Notes under the pieces: model-generated
The model's database searches: none
Told to the model about the DNA's origin: nothing
What the model saw: only the letters and a program-made list of their open reading frames with translations
Shown: positions 45,471 to 57,183 of the stretch, piece by piece
How the letters are laid out: every line of letters starts with the position of its first letter
How positions within the stretch are numbered: the stretch's first letter is position 1
Made by a program: the position numbers and the translations under genes
Assembly (NCBI RefSeq): GCF_030272615.1
Contig: NC_081409.1
Span: 24,012,406-24,076,405, forward strand
DNA from: Cryptomeria japonica
Lineage: Eukaryota > Streptophyta > Pinopsida > Cupressales > Cupressaceae
Direction: 5' to 3'
Length of the DNA stretch: 64,000 nucleotides

Positions 45471-47048
45471 GTTTTTGTTGACAGTTACATATATGTTTGG
45501 GAACATTTGATGTCATGGATTTTATATACATTTGACAACATTTATAACTCTATATATTTATGTTTTCTATTTCGTTCAACTACAATTTACATTTCTACGC
45601 ATGTGATGGATGTATGTTTATGTATGTGATCAAATTAGCTTCTATTTGATGATGGCATAGTGTCTTTAAGCTTTATTCAATAATGGGTGCATGAAACAAG
45701 TTTTAAATCGTTAAAATCCTCTAAATTTCAAGGGTTTTTTATTTTGCCGAGTCACGAATCGAGTCGGCCTTGCCGAGTCCAAGTCTGGGAACTTTGGGTC
45801 AAACCATGCAAGCTTTGAATAAATAACTTCAATTGACACCATCAAAGAACAAAGTTTCACTATTATTATCTCAAAACTTATTGCAACAATTTCATACAAG
45901 TCTCCCTCCTTTACAAATGAGGGGGGTCACCCCTTTATATAGGCCTCGAGCCATGCAAAACCCTAATTAGGATTTTCCCAAAAGATTCTCCACTCAAGAT
46001 GCAACAAGGTGGGAATCGGCTATTAATGCCCACTAAGCCCATAATTCTAAAAGCCCAAAAAAGGCATCCAACAGTGCGCACCCTATTACATCAGATTTAC
46101 CCAAAATACAATGAATATTCCATGTAGGAATAAATGTCCATCATTCTCCATGTGATGGCTGCATGGGACACGAATCTGTCATAAAATCATTAATACGATG
46201 GTTGCATGCAAAAGATTCTTTATGCCTTCAACATGAATTGACCGGTCCACCGCTTGGTCAAGATATCCTCGTAATAAGTGCACCACCACGAAGACATAAA
46301 TGCACCACCATCTCCTGGACATGACGACCGCATGCACAAGGAATCTGTCATTAATTTAATATGCACTGACCTGGCTGCTACTTGGCGAGAAATCCTTGGA
46401 GGGAGAAAACTTTAGGAGAGAGAATCTTTGACTCTGGAAGCATTTTTTTTTAAGTTTTTCAACTTTCCTTGCCCTAGAGGAGATTTTCAACAATTTTCCA
46501 CCATCTCCTATTTTTTAGGAATTTTCCTAAAATTTAGGACTCAAGTCCAAGAGAGAGAGAATTCTCTAACGAGTCCAAATCTGCAAAAAATTTCCAGATT
46601 CCGACGAGATTTGGTGTCTAAAAACAAATTTTTCAAAATTTCCACTGAGGGGATTTCTGCATTTCCATTCTTCCTTGACCCTCGAAATTTTCCTTTGCCT
46701 TTGAAATTTCCATCCTGGACTTTCAAACTTTGGTGTGGAACGTGGAATTCAGCTTGGTGTAAAGAATTTCATTATTTCCATGCCTTAGAAAATTCTCAAC
46801 TTCCTGACTGGGCCTGGAATTTTGACTTTGATAGAGGAAATTAATCCTTTCCATGCTCTTCCTTGATACCTTGACTTGGGCACTTGCCTTTGGACTTGGG
46901 CAATAATTCTGCATTGGTAAGGAGTTTTGTGATTTTGAAGCTTTCCATGACCATCAAGTTTTGGCATCCTAGTACCTTCCTTAGGCACAAATCTCACTTG
47001 GTGATGGAATTTTGAACCTTCTTGGATTTTCCATGCATGGGCCAATTT

Positions 47049-47920
47049 GGCGCTCTATCCTTGACTAGGGCGGAATTCTTCACAGGGTGTGGAACTTACT
47101 CTTTTTGAAACTTTCCTTGAACACTTCATTCTAGCGCCCTCCTTCACTGTTAGGCGCAATTTTCCTTTAAGGCAAGGATTTTTACTTTTTTTATGCTTTC
47201 CATGGACACCCTTGTTTGGCGCCATTCACCTGGCATGGGCGCAATTTCTTTATGAGGGACAAATTCACTATTTTCCATGAATTCCATGGCTCCTATTTGG
47301 CGCCTTGTGTAGTCCTTGGGCACTATTTTGACTAAGGCAAGGAAATCTTGATTTTCCAACTCCTAGGGCGGAATTTTGTACTGAAGGAGGAATTTCACAC
47401 TTTGGAGTTCTTCCTTGACTCCCTTGTTTTGGTGCCCTCCTTTCATCTTGGGCGCTATTTTGCACTACAGGAGGAATTTTATCAAATTGTGAATCCTCCA
47501 TGAGACCCCTATTTTGGTGCCGTCCATAGGATTTGGGCGGAATTTCACTGTGGAGGAGGAATTTTGTCAAATGTTGAATCCTCCATGACCCCTCCATTTT
47601 GGCGCCCTGCTGAGTGTTTGGGCGGAATTTTGCTGTGGAGGAGAAAATTCATCAAATGCTAAATCCTCCATGACCCCTCCATTTTGGCACCCTGTTGAGT
47701 GTTTGGGCGGATTTGGCCATGAAGGAGGAATTTCATCAAATGCTGAATCCTCCATGACCCCTCCATTTTGGCGCCCTGCTGAGTGTTTGGGCGGATTTTG
47801 GCCATGAAGGAGGAATTTCATCAAATGTTGAATCCTCTATGACCCCTCCATTTTGGCCCCCTGCTGAGTGTTTGGGCGGAATTTCACTGTCGAGGAGGAA
47901 TTTGATGTTTTCTACCAATT
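47049..47920. repeat. Hairpin tandem array, period about 85 bp
   Basis: Units have a GGCGCCC-like left arm and a GGGCGGA right arm about 12 nt apart (best: CGCCC/GGGCG at 47601-47622 and 47772-47793). Left arms lie at 47049, 47134, 47219, 47299, 47431, 47516, 47599, 47686, 47770 and 47855. The last six are spaced 85, 83, 87, 84 and 85 bp and the spacer is also conserved (GAATCCTCCATGACCCCTCC). Reading frames on the minus strand through this array are repeat artefacts, because 85 is not a multiple of 3. Confidence 0.88.
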
Positions 47921-48822
47921 CAGGACATGTATATATATGAAATATAACATTTAAGTATAAGAACTTATACTTTAAGTTATATTTCATATATATTGTCCGG
48001 ATGTTTGAGAGTGGTTTCAAGTCCCTAGGAATCATAACGCAAATTCTGGATTTTGGAAGATCTTTCAAATTTTTAGACTTAGTCAAACTTCAGGCCATTT
48101 TCGGGTCAGGATGACATTGGTGGATTGATGTGAATTTCCAGAATTGGATGATTTTGCATGCTTTCCTCTTCTGGAATAGGAGTTCCAAACTTAACCATTT
48201 TTTTGATCCAACTTGTCTACCTTCTAACTCTTCTGGATTTAGAAATGATCTTCAGGAGCGTTCAGTCTTTAGCGTCTTCAGGGATGTTCAGTTTTCAGTG
48301 TTTTCCTGTGAAGAACCTGCCAAAAATAGATTTTCCCAAATAGTAAGTGTTTCAAAATGTCAAGGTTTGGGCAAATAGGTCAGGAAAGCAGTTACTAAAA
48401 ATAGAAACTTACTAAAAATAGTAAGTTTGATTTTTGGCAAAATTAGACCAATCTGGGAGGCAATGAAACTTACTAAAAATAGTAAGTGCTCAGAATTCAC
48501 TCAAATTTTACTGGGAGGTTCTTTGAAGGGTCCAGATTCCAATCATATGTTTAGTTTCTTCAAAACCCTAACAGAAACCCCTAAAATCTAGGACGAAAGG
48601 CAGAAACCCTAAAAAAAGACAAAATAGGCCCTAGACTTCACCAAACTCGCTCAAACGAAAAGCAGACTAGATCCAAATGACCCTCAAACACTTGCAAAGC
48701 AGAGAGACTGATGAGACTGCTGCGACAAGAACCAAGAACAAAGCCAAAAGACCGGAAAGGCCTAAAAAGTAGGGGGTCTCCATTTGCAATGGGGCGATGT
48801 GTGAAAATGTCACAACACTAGG

Positions 48823-49730
48823 GAGCAAAATCTTAGCAGCGGAGGTTATTCTTCATTTCAGATTTGATTTGACTACATTTCTTGTCAAATTGAGCAGAAA
48901 CAACTGTGAAAGAAATCAACCTGCACTATTTTGTAGGTCAAGACCAACTGTACATGTTCAAATCTATCATATGACTCTTATTGCCCAGTAACAAGCCTAT
49001 TATAGTTTTTTGTTATGACTGTTAATACGATTTCTTATTTCTTGAACACTATCATATTAGAAAAGGTTTTGTGCACACCATACATATCAAATTTGTGTGC
49101 ATGTCTTTGATTTATGATTGCTAGCAGCTGTGTAAGTGCAAACCCTAACTGAATTCAATAAATTTTAAACATTGACTGTTGAAGCAAGTCGGCCTCTTGA
49201 TTTGAATTTTGTGATTGTAATTTTTCCAAAACTTTGGACACATAACTTAGGCATGAGTATGTTGTATCATGCTATTGTTAAAGAACAATAGCATTCTAAT
49301 AAATCAAAAGAAAATGTTTTCACGGAGAACCTTAATTGGACAAAAGTTAGTATCAAAAAGAACTAAAATGGAAAGCTTCTCTAATAATCAGGTAAATGAA
49401 AACTTCTCACACTGCATAAACTTGAATAAAATTTTAAAAGAAAAAAAAAACAAGAGGAAGTAGCATCTTCTCCTTGCTTGAATTGTTAAAAAGTACCTTG
49501 GTACAAGTCTCTAGGAGAGAAAGGAGAGAGTATCATTGTATTCAGAATACACAAAAAGACATTTTCTTAGCAATATGTTTAGGAGAAGTCAGAATTCAGA
49601 GCTGGGATCATAGTCTCTCTTATTCAACTACTACTATAATTGAGAGAATTCTGAAGTATAACATAAGCATGATATATATTGATATCATGATTTCTATGTG
49701 CAAGCCTCTAAACATACATGTATGTTGTAC
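48823..49730. other. Residual PTAC14 intron sequence
   Basis: AT-rich sequence lies between the LTR duplication and the exon donor. No coding, RNA or repeat feature was recognised. Confidence 0.4.
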
Positions 49731-49856
49731 CTCAGGATTTGTGGAGTTGATAATATCAAATATAGGATGCCCAATTGGTACAGTATTTGGATAAAACATC
49801 CATGGAAGTTTCTTGCTCACTGTAAGCATAAGTTCCATTGGAACCTCGAGAATCAC
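49731..49856 (-). CDS. PTAC14: PTAC14 exon (SET-domain N-terminal part)
   Basis: This 126-bp exon encodes 42 residues in frame, with the motifs ILEVPMELMLT, LPWMF, PIGHPIFDI and INSTNPE. I recognise these as the start of the SET region of PTAC14, a SET-domain protein related to Rubisco lysine methyltransferase that associates with the plastid RNA polymerase and is needed for chloroplast biogenesis (family knowledge). On the minus strand the exon is preceded by a CTATAG acceptor and followed by a GAG/GTAC donor, and both junctions are phase 0. It joins in frame to the exon at 21624-21752, across an intron of about 28 kb full of transposons. The upstream exons, which should hold the transit peptide and the glycine-rich start of the domain, were not found to the right and probably lie outside the window. 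The open frame and intact splice sites argue for a functional gene. Confidence 0.82.
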
Positions 49857-50780
49857 CTATAGCAAACAAATTCTTAAAATTAAACAAACTGAAAAGTGAT
49901 TCTTGTTGCTAAATAAGAAATGAATTGTGATCTTTAAGCAAGACAAGACACTAGCCATTATGAGAGTCAGATAGAAATATCACTATGAATTCAGTTGCAT
50001 CCTTCTAAATCTTTAGTCTTCATGGTCAATAATCAACTACACAAATGTGCTACATCTGATCAGAAATTAATTTTTACTGATTTACACCAAAAGAAGAACA
50101 CAGTGAAGTCTATACTTTTGCAGGATTAATCACATCTAATAATATTATTCAGAACAAATACTTTCCTCCTATGCCTACAAAAGTTTGTAAATGCCCATGA
50201 CATGCAATTTTTATAAAGATTGTCAAATCATCTACTATGAGGATCATAACTGCCACCTTTTCCAGCCATATTTATTGCTTAATCTTTGGAAATTATTATC
50301 TTGCTAAAGGATATACAAGCCCAAAACTTCAGAATGATCAGGTAGTTATGCACAATAAATCAATTGCAGGAATAACAAGAGCAGTCAAATCAGCCAAAAA
50401 GGCAAGAATTAGATTTACAATATGACCATAAATACTCAAATCTGTTTCTCTTCAAGAGGACAATCCTTGTTATTTCCCACCTTCATGAGCCTTTTGACAC
50501 ACTCAACACAAGTGAAGTGTCACCACTTAACTTCTCCTGAAAGAGATAAGGATAGGAAAGCAGTTGACCCCCCAAGGTCCCTTTAGTTGGGTCAAAATGG
50601 TGCAAAAATAACTAAGTGTTTATATGGCCGGTCTGTTAGATTTTAGGATCTTAGGATATTAATCATTATAAACATGATCATAAAATAAATGAAATGAGAA
50701 TCATACATTCATAAATATACACATCACACAAGATATACATGGGGAAAACACTTTCGGGTTAAAAAACCCATAAAGCAGCC
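49857..50780. other. Presumed upstream PTAC14 intron, nothing recognised
   Basis: I looked on the minus strand for the exon expected upstream of ILEVP and did not find it here or further right. Confidence 0.35.
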
Positions 50781-50820
50781 TGTTAATGGGCTTTCTCGGG
50801 TTGATCCAACTCCTAATGAG

Positions 50821-51132
50821 GTGATGAAGGTGGACTGGAAAGGGCTGAGAGAAGGGTGGTTCAAGTTGAATTTTGATGGGGCCTCTAAAGGTAACCCCAG
50901 TCCATCGGGAGCAAGTGTAGTGGTGAGAGACTGGGAAGGAAGTATTATTGCCTTTGGGGCACTGAAGCTTGCAGATGGCACAAATAATGTGGTCGAAGCC
51001 AAGGCAGCAATTGAAGCCTTAAAACTAGATAAAAAATTAGGTCTTTCAAAGATTTTTTTGGATAGAGATTCACTTATTATTATTAATGCTTGGCATTTTG
51101 GAAAATGCCAACTAGAAATCTTGTCGAACTGA
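50821..51132 (+). pseudogene. RNase H fragment of a LINE-type element
   Basis: 103 codons containing WFKLNFDGASKGNPSPSGAS, NNVVEAKAAIEAL and FLDRDSLIIINAW. This is the plant LINE-associated RNase H (RVT_3-like) signature with D, E and D catalytic positions. No reverse transcriptase is adjacent, and sequence on both sides is unrelated. It could also be a stand-alone RNase H-like domain of a former host gene, but the length and truncation favour a dead LINE 3' fragment. Confidence 0.7.
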
Positions 51133-52484
51133 TGGTTTTGGTTTGGTTTTCAATCTTTGACCAGCGAAATTTTATTTTCTTTGGTTTAGAGTTTTTTCAA
51201 TTTTTTGAGGTTTTGCTCTTTGGTTTGCCAACGAGGAATGAAAATAGAATGCAATACATGAAAGAATAATTGACTGAAATGAAAACTCAGAATTCTGATT
51301 TTATTACCAGCAATTTACAAATTCAAAGAAATAACTATTTATGACATCAAAAACCAAAATTGGCCTACCAAGTGTCCCACGCTAGCCTGGATGAGCTTAT
51401 TTTATTGCTAGGAGTGGTGACCTAAACAATACTAGGGCCTCCAAGTGCTATCAATTCCTCCAAAGTTATTTATTTGCTCCACTAATAATTATCTAAAATA
51501 AATTAATGAATAAATGGCAGAATTGATGCAAATTCTTCAAGGTTGCCTGGCAAGACCTCCAAAATGGATCAATTTTCCCCAATGAAATGCTGATGTAGGT
51601 CACACTTGCTGCAATCTCCTTGAATTAGCTGATGATTTGCTATTATTAATGTCTGACAATAATTTCAGACTTTATTTCCAACCCTAAAACCCTCCTATTA
51701 TTTTATTTAAACTCCCTAGGCACCAAGGAGAGGTACGGCCTACTGTAGGAGGTACAGCCTGTACAAATCAGCACTTATTTTGCAGATAATGTCACCCAAT
51801 CCATCCAGATCTGATGTGTATGTTCTGTAGATACTGTATCTGTCAATAAACTTCAAGATTTTGGCCCCCAATGGCCTGAATTGAAGCTTCTCTAACGCGC
51901 CTATGTGTTGCAGGTGGCTTGGGGCTACGTCCAATCACCTTAGAGCTGAGAGTTTTTGTTCCCAATCTCATAAACAATTGCTCTTCTGCAGGCTGTAGAT
52001 TGCTTCTAGAAGAGTTGATGAAAAAATGAATAAAGATGATGCCAAAAATGATTGTCGTACATACCTTTATGCCTTCGAAACCCCATGCCCAAATTAGGGA
52101 TTCAATATACCATGATTCCAAGGGAATATTCCTCACTTAGGCGCCCAGCTAGAGGGTTTGATTTATCATTGATGAGCCACCTTTTTAAAATTAAGTTTAT
52201 TTAACCTTTTGTCTAGAAAGGTGTGCACAAGGGGAAAACTTTATATTTCATCGTTGGCATTTAATTAATCCCCTTTTATAAAGTTACTTTATAACATATG
52301 TCTAATTTTAGAAAAAGTAACTTTATAATGAAATATCTAAGTGCATCATATAAACAACAAAACCAACATAAACTTGTAATCATAGCATCATGATCATACC
52401 ATAATAGCATCATATACATCAAGTTTAATATCAAAATGACAAAATATTCAAGTATCATTGTTTCAACTTTCAACAATTTAAAGT
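51133..52484. other. Non-coding stretch, AT-rich
   Basis: No coding signal was accepted. The left terminus of the minus-strand hAT gene that follows should lie in or before this interval, but I could not fix it. Confidence 0.3.
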
Positions 52485-54339
52485 TTAATCATCAAATGGA
52501 TTCTCTAATTCATCATCCTCATTCTCCTCCTCCTCCTCATCCTCCTCATCATTGACATTGACATTAGATGAACCAATGCCAATGCCACTTGCACTTGCAC
52601 TATAAATTTGCTCACTATCCGAGTCATCAAGTGTTAATGCAACAAGTTGAGAAGCAGAAGCATCCAAATCAATATGCTCTGGCTCTATATCCCACATCTT
52701 CGTTTCCCCTTGGTTGTAGTCGCATTGTTTGTGTGAAAGAAGACGTAGGTTGGAATGCACATATACTAAATTCTCCGCTCTTTTCGATAGCAACCTATTG
52801 CGCCTTACTAAGTGGATGAAATAGTATGTGCTCCAATTTCTTTCTAAAGCAAATGAACTAGAAACCTATGAAGACAAAGTAATAGTCCAATTTGTGTTGA
52901 TCACCATATTGCAAAGTGCCATTTTAACTTTCAGAAGTCGTCTCAAGACGATTGTGTTTAATGCAAAACGGGTCTTAGCAACCTATAACACAAATTAATG
53001 CCGAAATGATTAAAAAATAGAGCCAAACTTTAAAGAAGAATACACAATATAGCTTACACAATGATATTATGAACATTGAAAATTTAAAAAATCAGAAAAC
53101 GTAAAATTAAATTACTATTTCTCTTACCTTCAAGAGCTCCAAATTCGAAAACGATCTAAAAATCCCTTGAGACATGTGGTGGTTTGTGATGAACATCTAG
53201 ATGTCCTAAGCCTCTGCATACACATCTTTGATCCATTTAATTTTATTCCCAATCTTTTGTAGCATAAGATTGAGTGAATGGACTGCACAAGGTGTCCAAA
53301 AGATGTGATCATAACGTTCCTCAACCAACAAACCAGCAGCTCTACAATTTTTTGCATTGTCCGTGATGAATTGGACAACATTGCGGAGTCCCACTGACTC
53401 AATGGCAGAGATGAGAATATCTGCAATAAATTGGCCATCTTTTACTTGGCCCTCACAATCCACAGCTTTCAAAAACATTGCCCCTTTAAGGGACACCGCT
53501 ATGACATTGATCAAGGGACGATTTTTAGAATCTTTCCACCCATCTGAAACCAATGTTCCATGAGCGTTGGGGACGAGGGGATGTGAGGACGAGCTTCGGG
53601 GACGGGGGGACAAAGGGCTTAAGTTTCGAGGACGGGGGGACGTGGGCCTAAAGTGGGGGAAACACGTCCCCATGGAACACTATCTGAAACAATTGATACC
53701 CCTGTCTCAACCCATGAATCCCTTATGTGTTCCAATGCATCTTCAACCCCCTTCACCTCTTTTTCCAATAAGGTTCATGTACCTTCTCATAACCTGGGCC
53801 CTCATACCCTCTTGGAGCTTCATTAACACTTCTCAACATTTGCTTCCATTATGGGGAGCGAACAACATTGAAAGCCAACCCATTTGCATACATGCACCTT
53901 GCTACATCTTGGTTAGCAATGTCTCGACTCTCATTTTGAAATGCGTTTTCTAAAGGCCCCTTTGTTCTTTTGTGTGTCAAGGGTGCTTCACTTTGAGGTT
54001 CAACTGTGGAAAAGAAGGGGTGGTTTTCTACTACAACATTGGGATTAGATGGGGCTTGCATTCCCTTTGTTTTTTTTTTGGTGTGGTTTGATTCAATCTG
54101 CAGGCTTCTCTCTCTTCTGCTGCCTCATGCTCCCTAATATATTTCATCACCACCTCATCTGGTATAGGTTTACCCTCTTTTCTAGGGCATTTTTTGATGC
54201 CTCTTCCTGGTATTCCACACAAATGACCTACCCGATAATATGAACTATTAAGTTCTTTACCACATCCTTGGTATCTCCAACGAAATCCCCTAGCTCCTAG
54301 AAGCGATCTTATATTGTCAACATACTTCCATAGGGGAGA
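52485..54339 (-). pseudogene. hAT transposase gene, minus strand, interrupted
   Basis: Reading leftward: BED finger with SPLWKYV and NSSYYRVGHLCGIPGRGIKKC (54339-54100), where the pattern RYQGCGKE suggests damage to one cysteine. DUF659 and core follow (LVSDGWKDSKNRPLINVIAV, NVVQFITDNAKNCRAAG, PCAVHSLNLMLQKIGNKIKW; 53550-53206). The dimerisation end has ERNWSTYYFIH and LLSKRAENLVYVHSNLRLLS, then an acidic D/E tail (52870-52485). The gene is cut by a 132-bp miniature element at 53551-53682, and its 5' side is cut at 54340 by an LTR. Confidence 0.82.
53551..53682. mobile_element. 132-bp hAT miniature element with perfect 8-bp duplication
   Basis: The ends read CAATGTTCCATG (left) and TAGTGTTCCATG (right, complement). 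The flanks are TCTGAAAC at 53543-53550 and 53683-53690, identical. The interior is a GGGGACG-rich run. It interrupts the SDGWKD region of the minus-strand hAT transposase, so the duplicated VSD codons are present on both sides. Confidence 0.88.
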
Positions 54340-55714
54340 TGTCATGTCCCCTCCTTGATCGTCATATATATATCAATTATTATCATTACTTAATATAATT
54401 ATCGACGAATGATTAATTGAAATTTAACTATTTATTTATTTATTAAATATTATTATTCATATTTGTTTAAATAATAATAATATTCTTGAAATATTATTAT
54501 ATTATGATCATCTGGAAATATTATAAAGGAATATTACATATTAATGATTTTATTAATAAAAAAAAAGCAATAATATCTGTAATATCCCTACATCTAAATA
54601 TTAATCTACTAAATTAATTTAGTGTGTAAATATTTAATAAATTAATCTTAATCATGAAATAAACTAAACCATCCCACTAAGAAAGATTCAATCATAATCA
54701 ACATTTGATTAAACAAATTATGCAAGACATCGATTGGAGTCAAATTGACTAAGCCATATGAAGATCCTTAACCAAGATCATCAACAACCTTCTGTTTCCA
54801 CAATCGCTGATCAAGAGGAATCATATATCAGAGACAGCATCGATGTTTCCATAAAAGCAATGGATTACATCAAGAGAGTATAATTAACAAACAACAATCT
54901 GTATATATTGAAGCCTCCATGAGCATTTATATCAAACATGAAGCAAAATAGACATTAATGTCATCATTATCAAATGTTGGTAATTAATAAATTAGTTATC
55001 CACAAAAGGTGCAATTACCATGAAATTCAAATAGTCAAATGGTGCGACTTGTAGATAAGAGTAATTTAATTAATGAAGAGGTGCCTCACAAAAAGGTTAA
55101 TACGATGAGATGTCTCCCTTCGTAAAGAACTGGAAGCTATAAAAAGAATATTGAATGAGAATTGAAAGGGGGGGGGAGGATATAGGATGGGATAGCCGTC
55201 GATCAAATGAGAACTATTAAGTTACAAGCAGTAACATCCTTGTTTGGTGGTATGCATGGGAACATGCTTAATACATAAGCTTAATATATAGAGTCTGATA
55301 ATGTTTTATGCGGAATTTAAGGGTAACATTAATATAAACTGCAATACGTATGACAGCCACTCCTTAATTCCATATATAGTGGCAGACCAGATCTGATGCA
55401 TGTCAGATCTATTTGTCCTCATAGTTATTAAATATAATTATGTTGTTAGGAAGTGATGGTACTGATAATTTATAGAATGGGAATTAATAAATAGGTAACT
55501 AATAAATAATTAAATGATCTATAATGTAATATACTTATTTTATTTGTTTATTTATGTTCAAATCCAAATAAGTATATATATATAACAATGATGTAATATC
55601 AATAAGATGATATATGTATATACATACACATATACTAATACATGTATATACATATCCATATATATCCATATATATAAATGTATACATAATGTCTTTAATC
55701 AAATAAATAACAAT
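54340..55714 (-). mobile_element. LTR fragment, family L
   Basis: The left edge TGTCATGTCCCCTCCTTGATC is the family L terminus seen at 56538 and, inverted, at 59964. It shares with the other L copies the block GTTACAAGCAGTAACATCCTTG (about 55220) and part of a GTGGCAGACCAGATCTGA hairpin (about 55380). The right edge is not intact and grades into family K-like sequence near 55715. Long AT-rich low-complexity sequence fills 55500-55690. Confidence 0.6.
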
Positions 55715-57183
55715 ATTAGATCGCAATTCAGAAAAGCTCATGGGATAATAGGTTCAGGCTAACTTTGCACTGTGACTTACAATCACCAAACCACAAAAAA
55801 TATGAACCGAGGAATTCATCACAGTATCTTCATAAGCATCCACCATGATCAATGAACTCTAATTAACTTTGAGAAGTAACAAAAAACCATGCAAATGTAG
55901 AAACAACACAAAGATCTGCCATAACTTCAATGAAATCAAACATTTAGTTCCACAAGTCTTGGCAACAATTTTTGCCTTCTCCTACTATACTCTAACTTTA
56001 TTCTAACTTCTAATCGCTTCTACTATCTAATTACCAGCCATTAACCTTTACAAAGGAGGAGACTGAGCCTTATATAGAGAGCTCATTACATTTCAATGGC
56101 CCAAATTAATTCTCAAATCAATGGCCAAGATTACAAAATGAAACCCTAATTAGGGTTTTTTACGACAAACTCCTTGACCAATGAGATTATTACAACATTT
56201 AGGACGCGTCCATCTTTGAATGTCAACCAATGAAACATGAGGTTGGGTACATGGAACTTTGTGCCTCTACATGTGTGATTATAGATGGATCGAGTACATT
56301 GAAACTAGATGCTTTGACTTGGAATGATGTGATTGGATTGATGACTAGGTGCCACCTCAGCTTGTTCATCCTATAAATCATCGCCTTGAATGTATGGATA
56401 TTGTCCCTAGCATTCCCTCTTTACGATGCATCCCACTTGTCTTTGACTTGAACTCCTCCATGCCTTGATAAACTTGATGTTTAAAATAACCTCTATCTTG
56501 ATGAGTTTCATCCTTAAAGCCTCCTTGCATTGACAAGTGTCATGTCCCCTCCTTGATCATTATATATATACTAAATGAGGCAATTATTATTATTAATTAA
56601 TATAATAATTACCAAGTGTTATATGGACCAATCTTCTTATTCAGATGAAAAAAGATTTAATTAGTAAAGAAATATAAGTTAACATTGCAAATCGTATTAA
56701 GCAAGCCATACGAGGAATGGTGATATCTCCTAAGAGACCCCGATCTATCATACAAAGGATACACTACACCATAGTTGGACTACTCGCCGAGTTTTCAGCG
56801 AGTTTTAAAAAACTCGTGAGTAAATTTCCCTGGCGAGTTTTAACGACTTTAACTCGCGGAGTTTTTGGTGCAAACTCACCGAGTTTTTGGCGAAAACCTG
56901 GTGAATTAGTGAAAAAAACTTGCCCGCTGGTGAATAAAGGCAAAAAAAGGCAGAAATGAGTTTCATTTCATCATTTTTTATCTTGTATTTTGCTGAGAAG
57001 GGGGAAAACACACTTGTAAACTGATTTCCATCGATTTTTTTTTTAGTCAGTCTTATTCTCTTCATCAGAATATATGCATGAAATATAACATTAAGTAAAA
57101 GAAAGGAAAAAGACTTATACTGGCAGGATGCTTGAGAGTGGTTTCAAATCTCTAGGAGTTATAATGCAAATTCTAGGTTTCAG

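Larger units (their letters stand above)
36227..45796 (+). mobile_element. hAT transposon with imperfect 8-bp duplication
   Basis: The terminal inverted repeats begin CAGAGTTCCCAAACTC (left) and CAAAGTTCCCAGACTT (right, complement), matching at 14 of 16 positions. The flanks are GGTGAAAC (36219-36226) and GGTCAAAC (45797-45804), a 7/8 target duplication. Subterminal regions on both sides are dense in ACTCG/CGAGT words. Without the nested copia element it is about 4.0 kb. It carries a plus-strand transposase gene with introns (42.5-45.2 kb). Confidence 0.88.
35542..48817 (-). mobile_element. Minus-oriented LTR (family K) with CTAGG duplication, containing nested hAT and copia
   Basis: Its left edge TGTTGACGTG and right edge GTCACAACA are flanked by perfect CTAGG copies (35537-35541, 48818-48822). 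Removing the hAT 36227-45796 and its duplication leaves about 3.7 kb. It shares with the giant LTR the 5' start (TGTTGTGAC...CACACATCGCCCC, minus strand), the telomere-box palindrome (45958), a TATA box (about 45935, minus strand) and the 3' end. It contains a different hairpin array (47049-47920) and two ACTTACTAAAAATAGTAAGT hairpins (48407, 48468). There is no internal region, so it is a solo LTR. Confidence 0.82.
21753..49730 (-). other. PTAC14: PTAC14 giant intron (about 28.0 kb)
   Basis: The interval lies between a phase-0 donor (49730) and a phase-0 acceptor (21753) of the same gene. It is filled by a 13 kb truncated Ty3 element in antisense orientation, a sense-oriented LTR of the same family, an hAT transposon and a Ty1/copia element. 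The residual non-transposon intron sequence that I can see is mainly 48818-49730 and 21753-21965. Confidence 0.75.

Noticed and set aside
47268-48086. Overlapping minus-strand reading frames giving a repetitive protein
   Set aside because: They run through the 85-bp hairpin array. The period is not a multiple of three, so the same DNA is read in different frames. Repeat artefact, not a gene.
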